This document shows, one piece after another, positions 7,470 to 11,677 of a stretch of 11,677 nucleotides of DNA. The stretch spans positions 1 to 11,677 of the forward strand of contig MTKS01000012.1 of NCBI GenBank assembly GCA_004028495.1, written 5' to 3'. Origin of the DNA: Candidatus Electrothrix marina (GTDB lineage: Bacteria; Desulfobacterota; Desulfobulbia; Desulfobulbales; Desulfobulbaceae). A program made the position numbers and the translations under genes. Below the pieces are notes generated by a model. That model was given only the letters and a program-made list of their open reading frames with translations. It searched no databases and was not told the DNA's origin. The stretch's first letter is position 1. Each line of letters opens with the position of its first letter.

Positions 7470-7556
7470 ATGCCCATAGTCAACACCGAAACATGCATAG
7501 GCTGCGGACTCTGTCAAACCAACCAGAAAAATATTGACATACCGTCACCTCTGTAA
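7470..7556 (+). pseudogene. remnant of the etfA 5' end (first ferredoxin-cluster codons)
   Basis: From the ATG at 7470 the frame reads MPIVNTETCIGCGLCQTN and then runs 10 unrelated codons to a TAA at 7556. The first 18 codons align with the start of the intact EtfA at 8282 (MLIVNTEICIGCGACEAN): 13 of 18 residues and 43 of 54 bases are identical, with several of the changes at third positions. Homology stops abruptly at 7523, before the fourth cysteine of the cluster motif. The remnant favours C at wobble positions (GTC AAC ACC) where the intact gene has T (GTT AAT ACT). No Shine-Dalgarno precedes it, so translation is doubtful. Its distal part merges into the promoter of the toxin-antitoxin operon. 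Confidence 0.8.
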
Positions 7557-7572
7557 TACACCTTGTATTACA
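7534..7572 (+). promoter_or_regulatory. promoter and operator of the toxin-antitoxin operon
   Basis: A perfect -35 hexamer TTGACA lies at 7534-7539. With 17-base spacing the -10 would be TACACC (7557-7562), a weak match. That position overlaps a perfect inverted repeat with 9-bp arms TGTAATACA (7552-7560) and TGTATTACA (7564-7572) separated by CCT. The repeat also abuts the antitoxin ribosome site. This is the arrangement expected for an autoregulated operon whose ribbon-helix-helix antitoxin binds its own operator. The symmetry is seen directly; the binding is inferred. Confidence 0.6.
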
Positions 7573-7585
7573 AGGGAGGGCAAAT

Positions 7586-7831
7586 ATGATTACATTACGA
7601 CTGGACGCAGAAACCGAGCAGCTACTTAACGATACCGCCAAAAAACTTGATCTAAGCAAATCGGAACTCATCAGGAAAAGCATCAGGGAATATCTTGAAA
7701 AATTGAAACAGCCGCCTAATGCCTGGGAAGCAGGAAAAGATGTTTTTGGAAAATACTCAAGCGGACTTGGAAACTTGTCATCAGACCGAAAAGAACTGAT
7801 GAAAAGTAAGATCAAGGCCAAGAGAAGATGA
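7586..7831 (+). CDS. ribbon-helix-helix (CopG/VapB-like) antitoxin
   Basis: This 81-residue protein opens with the beta-strand and two-helix pattern of ribbon-helix-helix DNA-binding antitoxins: MITLRLDAETEQLLNDTAKK followed by LSKSELIRKSIREYLEKL. The C-terminal part (about 43-81) is lysine-rich and would be the flexible toxin-neutralising region. It should bind the operator palindrome just upstream as a dimer, repress the operon, and block the nuclease encoded next. The ATG at 7586 has a strong AAGGGAGG site (7572-7579). Its stop overlaps the toxin start by four bases (ATGA), so the two are translationally coupled. The fold assignment is good; the exact antitoxin subfamily is not determined. 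Confidence 0.85.
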   Translation: MITLRLDAETEQLLNDTAKKLDLSKSELIRKSIREYLEKLKQPPNAWEAGKDVFGKYSSGLGNLSSDRKELMKSKIKAKRR

Positions 7832-8238
7832 AAAAAATATTGGTTGATTCTGGCCCGATGATAGCTTTATTTGATGCATCAGATAAATATCATCATCAAG
7901 CTGTCAATTTTATACAATCCAATACATATCCCTTGGTCACAAGCCTTGCTTCCGTTACCGAAACGTTGCATTTATTAGATTTTAATCGAAACGCCCAAAT
8001 AGATTTTATTGAGTGGATACGTAACGGTGCGGTTGAAATACAAAATATTGAAAACAGCGATTTCGGAAGAATCAAGGAGTTAACGACTAAATATCGTGAT
8101 CTACCGATGGATTTTGCAGATTCATGTTTGGTGTATCTTGCTGAAAAACTGAACCTGAACAGTATTGCGACAATAGATCGTGATTTTACGATATATCGTA
8201 TTAAAGGAAGGAAGAAATTTAAAATTATTCTTTCTTGA
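7828..8238 (+). CDS. PIN-domain ribonuclease toxin (VapC-like)
   Basis: This is a 136-residue single-domain PIN protein. The metal-binding acidic residues expected of the fold are visible in order: D7 in ILVDSGPMIALFD, E45 in VTETLHLL, D98 (with D95) in MDFADSCLVYLAE and D117/D119 in TIDRDF. Such toxins are Mg-dependent ribonucleases that cut tRNA, rRNA or mRNA and stop growth when the labile antitoxin is lost; the RNA target here is unknown. All key residues are present, so it is probably active or recently active. It overlaps the antitoxin by ATGA and ends 43 bases before etfA. Its codons are AT-richer than those of the surrounding lipid genes, consistent with acquisition. Confidence 0.88.
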   Translation: MKKILVDSGPMIALFDASDKYHHQAVNFIQSNTYPLVTSLASVTETLHLLDFNRNAQIDFIEWIRNGAVEIQNIENSDFGRIKELTTKYRDLPMDFADSCLVYLAEKLNLNSIATIDRDFTIYRIKGRKKFKIILS

Positions 8239-8281
8239 AGTTAGCAGGATTAACCGCTCTGGAATAATTTGATCAATTATT

Positions 8282-9481
8282 ATGCTTATAGTTAATACTG
8301 AAATATGCATAGGCTGTGGAGCCTGTGAAGCCAACTGCGCTTTCGGCGCAATCACCGTGGAAGACGACATTGCCGTGGTCGGTGACGCTTGTACCCTCTG
8401 TGGTTCATGCGTGGACAGCTGCGAAGTAGAAGCCTTGTGCATTGAAGGGGCAGAAAAGAAAGCCCCGGTCGATCTTTCTGCTTGGTCAGGAATTTGGGTT
8501 TTTGCCGAAGCTAGGCACGGCAAGATTGCCCCGGTGGCCTTTGAGCTTCTGGGTATTGGCAGGCAATTGGCTGATCAACGCAAGGCTCCTCTGACAGCGG
8601 TTCTGCTCGGAGCAGACCTGCGTGATAAGACGGATGAGCTGATCGCGGCAGGTGCGGATAAGGTCTTGCTGGCTGATGACCCGGCCTTGGCCCAGTACCG
8701 TGAAGATGTGTACGGTAAAGTCTTGGAGCATCTGATTACCGAATACAAGCCTGAGGTACTGCTGGCCGGTGCCACCGCCATTGGTCGTTCGGTTATCCCT
8801 CAAGTGGCGACCGCCTTGAGCGCCGGACTGACTGCGGACTGTACCGATCTTGCCATTCGTCCAGAAGACGGCGTGCTCCTCCAGACCAGACCGGCCTTTG
8901 GCGGCAATATTATGGCAACTATTGAATGTCCTCGTTCGCGTCCGCAGATGGCCACCGTACGGCCTAATGTTATGGCCCCGGCCGAGACGGATTCCTCCCG
9001 AACCGGCGAGGTTATTGAAGTAGAACTCTCCCAAGAACTCCTGTCCTCCAAGGTCGAAGTACTGGAAACAGTGCTCTGCGAAGAAGAGCAGGGGAATATC
9101 CGTGAGTCGGAAGTTCTGGTCAGTGGCGGGCGGGGCATGGAAAACGAAAAGGGTTTTGCATTGCTTCGGGAGCTTGCCGGCGAACTGAACGGGACTGTGT
9201 CCGCTTCCAGAGCTGCGGTGGATGCCGGTTGGATCGGTTATCCCTGTCAGGTGGGGCAAACCGGTAAGACTGTCAGTCCTAAACTGTACTTTGCCTGCGG
9301 AATCTCCGGTGCTGTCCAGCACACTGTGGGTATGCAATCCGCTGAAACCATTGTGGCTATCAACCGGGACGAAAAAGCACCTATTTTTGACCTTGCCACC
9401 TATGGGCTGGTAGGGGATCTGTTTGAAATCCTGCCTCTGTTAACCCAAAAGATAAAGGAGCAGCGTGGTCATGTCTCTTGA
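8282..9481 (+). CDS. etfA: electron transfer flavoprotein subunit alpha with N-terminal 2x[4Fe-4S] ferredoxin domain
   Basis: The 399-residue protein is a fusion. Residues 1-60 are a bacterial-type ferredoxin domain with two CxxCxxCxxxC motifs: C9, C12, C15, C19 and C37, C40, C43, C47. The rest is EtfA, with VSGGRGM in the FAD-binding region and the C-terminal ACGISGAVQHTVGMQSAETIVAINRDEKAPIF and YGLVGDLFEILPLL elements (shown here as landmarks, not continuous). EtfA binds the FAD that exchanges electrons with the dehydrogenase. A ferredoxin extension is known in some ETFs, such as CarE of the Acetobacterium caffeyl-CoA reductase, where bifurcation reduces ferredoxin. The ATG at 8282 lacks a Shine-Dalgarno and sits in AT-rich DNA next to the TA cassette; a diverged copy of its first 18 codons remains at 7470. 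It overlaps fabG by 11 bases. Confidence 0.93.
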   Translation: MLIVNTEICIGCGACEANCAFGAITVEDDIAVVGDACTLCGSCVDSCEVEALCIEGAEKKAPVDLSAWSGIWVFAEARHGKIAPVAFELLGIGRQLADQRKAPLTAVLLGADLRDKTDELIAAGADKVLLADDPALAQYREDVYGKVLEHLITEYKPEVLLAGATAIGRSVIPQVATALSAGLTADCTDLAIRPEDGVLLQTRPAFGGNIMATIECPRSRPQMATVRPNVMAPAETDSSRTGEVIEVELSQELLSSKVEVLETVLCEEEQGNIRESEVLVSGGRGMENEKGFALLRELAGELNGTVSASRAAVDAGWIGYPCQVGQTGKTVSPKLYFACGISGAVQHTVGMQSAETIVAINRDEKAPIFDLATYGLVGDLFEILPLLTQKIKEQRGHVS

Positions 9482-10220
9482 TGGAAAAATAGTACTGGTG
9501 ACCGGCGGCAGCCGGGGGATTGGACGGGCCGTCTGCCTGCATCTGGCTGCTCAGGGTGCGACGATCGGCATTAATTATGTGAGCAACTCCATCGCTGCTG
9601 AAGAGGTATTAGCCGAGATAACCGCCCAGGGCGACAAAGGTTTTACCTGTGGTTTTGACGTTGCAGACAGCACGGCGGTCCAGAAAGCGGTCAAGGAAAT
9701 CACAGCCGAACATGGCGGGGTGGATATTTTGGTCAATAATGCCGGTATCACCAGAGACGGGCTCATGGCCCGGATGAAAGATGATGACTGGGATGCGGTC
9801 CTGAACACCAATCTCAAAGGTGCTTTTACCTGCTCCAAAGCGGCTATGCGTGGAATGATGAAAAAGCACTGGGGCAGGATTATTAACATTACTTCGGTGA
9901 TCGGTTTTCTCGGTAATGCCGGTCAGGTGAACTATGCATCGGCCAAGGCCGGGCTGGTCGGGCTGACCAAATCTATGGCCAGAGAACTGGCCGGACGTCA
10001 GATCACGGTGAACTGTGTGGCTCCGGGGTATATAGCAACGGATATGACTGCCGATCTTCCGGAAGATATTCAGGAAAATATCATGTCGGCTATTCCCCTG
10101 GGCACACTCGGTACCCCCGAAGATGTGGCCGGGGCAGTGGCCTATCTGGCTTCGGAAGAGAGCGGATATATGACAGGCCAAACTCTGCATGTGAATGGCG
10201 GGATGTACATGGGGAATTAA
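9471..10220 (+). CDS. fabG: 3-oxoacyl-ACP reductase
   Basis: FabG reduces 3-ketoacyl-ACP with NADPH in each fatty acid elongation cycle. It is a 249-residue short-chain dehydrogenase. The cofactor motif TGGSRGIG is at 11-18 and NNAG at 89-92. The catalytic set is N114, S142 (INITSVIGF), Y155 and K159 (YASAK), and the C-terminal [13 protein letters not shown] is typical. I chose the ATG at 9471, ten bases after AAGGAG (9455-9460), because family members start MSLDGK; a GTG at 9465 would add two residues and leaves only four bases of spacing. It overlaps the end of etfA, so the two should be cotranslated. A terminator-like hairpin follows before acpP. Confidence 0.95.
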   Translation: MSLDGKIVLVTGGSRGIGRAVCLHLAAQGATIGINYVSNSIAAEEVLAEITAQGDKGFTCGFDVADSTAVQKAVKEITAEHGGVDILVNNAGITRDGLMARMKDDDWDAVLNTNLKGAFTCSKAAMRGMMKKHWGRIINITSVIGFLGNAGQVNYASAKAGLVGLTKSMARELAGRQITVNCVAPGYIATDMTADLPEDIQENIMSAIPLGTLGTPEDVAGAVAYLASEESGYMTGQTLHVNGGMYMGN

Positions 10221-10270
10221 CCTTCTGAGCAAACGCTTTGAACGTAACCCACTCAGTATGAAAAACTATC

Positions 10271-10299
10271 GTTCGGAACGGGTGTTCCCGAACTTTTTT
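10271..10299 (+). terminator. intrinsic terminator or attenuator between fabG and acpP
   Basis: The arms GTTCGGAAC (10271-10279) and GTTCCCGAAC (10284-10293) pair with a single bulged base around a GGGT loop, and TTTTTT follows directly (10294-10299). This is a textbook rho-independent shape, though the stem is short and bulged. It sits inside an apparent operon, so partial read-through is likely. Confidence 0.55.
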
Positions 10300-10329
10300 G
10301 TTACATATAATCAATTCAGGAGAAAAAGA

Positions 10330-10563
10330 ATGGCAGTTGCAGATAAAATGATCGACATTATTGAAGAACAACTTAGTGTTGACAAAGAAAAAATAGTCCC
10401 TGGCGCATCCTTTGTTGATGATCTCGGTGCGGATTCCCTTGATCTGGTTGAACTGATCATGGCCATGGAAGAAGAGTTTGATGTCGAGATTCCTGATGAA
10501 GATGCAGAGAAAATTGCAACTGTCCAGGATGCGATTGATTACGTTGATAACATCCAGGCGTAA
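10330..10563 (+). CDS. acpP: acyl carrier protein
   Basis: AcpP carries growing acyl chains on a phosphopantetheine arm and is the shared substrate of FabH, FabG, FabF and PlsX encoded around it. The 77-residue acidic protein has the attachment motif [10 protein letters not shown], with S36 the modified serine, and the typical four-helix pattern ending in [15 protein letters not shown]. The ATG at 10330 is set by AGGAG at 10318-10322. An upstream in-frame extension to about 10195 would lie over the terminator hairpin and is not real. The hairpin ahead of it suggests its expression is partly uncoupled from fabG. Confidence 0.97.
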   Translation: MAVADKMIDIIEEQLSVDKEKIVPGASFVDDLGADSLDLVELIMAMEEEFDVEIPDEDAEKIATVQDAIDYVDNIQA

Positions 10564-10568
10564 GGGCT

Positions 10569-10653
10569 GAAGCAGAAGCTCTCCTTTGTCTCAACCGATT
10601 ATCACGACTGGGGTTATCGGAAAAGCACAGCTTACAGGGATTGCTTTTGCTTC
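10569..10653 (+). other. potential structured leader between acpP and fabF
   Basis: The 162-base gap holds two nested inverted repeats. The outer arms are GAAGCAGAAGC (10569-10579) and GCTTTTGCTTC (10643-10653), pairing at 10 of 11 positions. The inner arms are CCGAT (10595-10599) and ATCGG (10616-10620). No T-tract follows the outer arm, so it is not an obvious terminator. It may be a folded leader or only chance pairing. Confidence 0.3.
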
Positions 10654-10725
10654 CTCAGCAGAGAGTACGGTGTCGGTGCGTAGGCTGGCACTCGGATTAT
10701 AGGGAATTTTACAGATTATTTCAGC

Positions 10726-11677
10726 ATGGTCAATAATGCACAGCGGCGGGTTGTTATCACCGGAGTCGGATTAGTCACCCCACTGGGAACCGGAACGGAC
10801 AAAACATGGCAGGGGCTGGTCAACGGGCAGAGCGGTATCGGCCCTATTACCCGTTTTGACGCATCCGCACATACCTCTCAAATTGCCGCCGAGGTTAAGG
10901 ATTTTAATCCTGACCTCTGGTTTGAAAAAAAACAGGCAAAACATCTGGATCATTTTGTTCAATACGGTATTGCCGCCGCTGATATGGCTGTCAAGGCCTG
11001 TGGATTGGAGATTACCGAGGAAATGGCCGAGCGTGTCGGGGTGATCACCGGATGCGGCATGGGCGGCCTGCCCACTATTGAGGAGTACCACAGCGTCCTG
11101 TTGAACAGAGGACCGCGTCGGATTACCCCTTTTTTGGTGCCTCGGATGATTCCGAATATGCCGTCAGGGCATATTTCCATGTATCTCAATGCCAAGGGAC
11201 CGAACCTTGCCTTGTCCACAGCCTGTGCAGCCGGAACCCATGCTGTGGGGGAAGCCTATCGTCATATTGTGTTCGGCGATTGTGATGTAGCAGTCACAGG
11301 CGGAACAGAATCGGTTATATGTCCTTTAGCGGTCGGCGGCTTCGCGTCAATGAAGGCCTTGTCCACCCGCAACGACGATCCGGAACATGCATCACGCCCT
11401 TTTGATAAAGATCGGGACGGTTTTATCATCGCTGAAGGTGCCGGCATGATTGTTCTGGAGGAACTTGAATTCGCCCGCGCCCGTGGAGCTGAAATTTTAG
11501 CTGAGATAGTGGGATATGGTCAATCCAGCGATGCCTATCATATAGCAGCCCCGCCGGAGAACGGCGAAGGGGCGGCTCGCTGTATGAAGATGGCTCTGCG
11601 TAATGCGGGAATGAATCCTGACGAGATTGATTATATCAATGCCCACGGTACTTCTACGCCGCTCAACGATCGTTGTG
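10726..11677 (+). CDS. fabF: beta-ketoacyl-ACP synthase II (3' end cut by window edge)
   Basis: FabF condenses malonyl-ACP with the growing acyl-ACP during elongation. The frame runs open from ATG 10726 to the window edge, 317 complete codons of an expected 410-415. It begins [21 protein letters not shown], and the catalytic cysteine is C167 in [17 protein letters not shown]. The first catalytic histidine is H307 in [12 protein letters not shown]; the second (normally in the NSFGFGGHN region) lies beyond the edge. [18 protein letters not shown] at 223-240 is also typical. There is no close Shine-Dalgarno; an AGGGAA sequence at 10700-10705 is too far from the ATG. No upstream in-frame start looks better. 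It closes the visible fabG-acpP-fabF order. Confidence 0.94.
   Translation, partial: MVNNAQRRVVITGVGLVTPLGTGTDKTWQGLVNGQSGIGPITRFDASAHTSQIAAEVKDFNPDLWFEKKQAKHLDHFVQYGIAAADMAVKACGLEITEEMAERVGVITGCGMGGLPTIEEYHSVLLNRGPRRITPFLVPRMIPNMPSGHISMYLNAKGPNLALSTACAAGTHAVGEAYRHIVFGDCDVAVTGGTESVICPLAVGGFASMKALSTRNDDPEHASRPFDKDRDGFIIAEGAGMIVLEELEFARARGAEILAEIVGYGQSSDAYHIAAPPENGEGAARCMKMALRNAGMNPDEIDYINAHGTSTPLNDRC

Larger units (their letters stand above)
7524..8281 (+). mobile_element. inferred toxin-antitoxin insertion segment within the 5' end of etfA
   Basis: This segment is bounded by two imperfect direct copies of the etfA start (7470-7523 and 8282-8335; start-to-start 812 bases). It holds an antitoxin-toxin operon with its own promoter and operator-like palindrome, and it is AT-richer than the flanking lipid genes. 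No transposase or integrase gene is present, so how it moved is unknown. The longest exact match shared by the two copies is ATGCATAGGCTG (7493-7504 and 8305-8316), which contains the palindrome ATGCAT. The element boundary is inferred from where homology ends. Confidence 0.5.

Noticed and set aside
8486..9337. 283-codon minus-strand open frame
   Set aside because: It is a shadow of etfA, whose sense-strand protein is fully supported.
10306..10311. Perfect TATAAT as an acpP promoter
   Set aside because: No acceptable -35 at 16-18 bases, and transcription would start at about the ribosome site, leaving almost no leader.

Overview
The window reads as ordinary bacterial chromosome, and the best fit is the sulfate-reducing Desulfobacterota (Desulfobulbales-like). 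The support is inferential: a futalosine-route menaquinone gene, a fused molybdenum-cofactor gene, and a yceD-rpmF-plsX-fabH lipid cluster carrying a ferredoxin-fused EtfA. No rRNA, tRNA, CRISPR array or recognisable transposase or integrase gene was seen.

Layout. Bases 1-1890 are on the minus strand: mqnD (1,4-dihydroxy-6-naphthoate synthase) followed 2 nt later by a mobB-mobA fusion that runs off the left edge. A roughly 350-base divergent gap (1891-2240) holds candidate promoters for both directions and a perfect 12-bp palindrome. From 2241 to the right edge everything is on the plus strand: yceD/DUF177 (apparently frameshifted), rpmF, plsX, fabH, an acyl-CoA dehydrogenase, etfB, a small secreted protein, a short etfA remnant, a toxin-antitoxin pair (RHH antitoxin and VapC-like PIN toxin), the complete etfA, fabG, acpP and a right-truncated fabF.

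How the genes work together. PlsX, FabH, FabG, AcpP and FabF are core type II fatty acid and phospholipid synthesis. Where a classical cluster would carry fabD between fabH and fabG, this one carries a short-chain-type acyl-CoA dehydrogenase and both subunits of an electron-transfer flavoprotein. The EtfA has an N-terminal 2x[4Fe-4S] ferredoxin domain, and the EtfB motif looks like that of NADH-linked, potentially electron-bifurcating ETFs.

The most notable structure is between etfB and etfA. A diverged copy of the first 18 codons of etfA lies at 7470-7523, 812 bases upstream of the intact gene start at 8282. Between the two copies sits an AT-richer toxin-antitoxin operon with its own promoter and operator-like palindrome. 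This looks like insertion of a TA cassette at the 5' end of etfA with reconstitution of the gene and a displaced remnant left behind. The adjacent small secreted protein may be part of the same or an earlier insertion.
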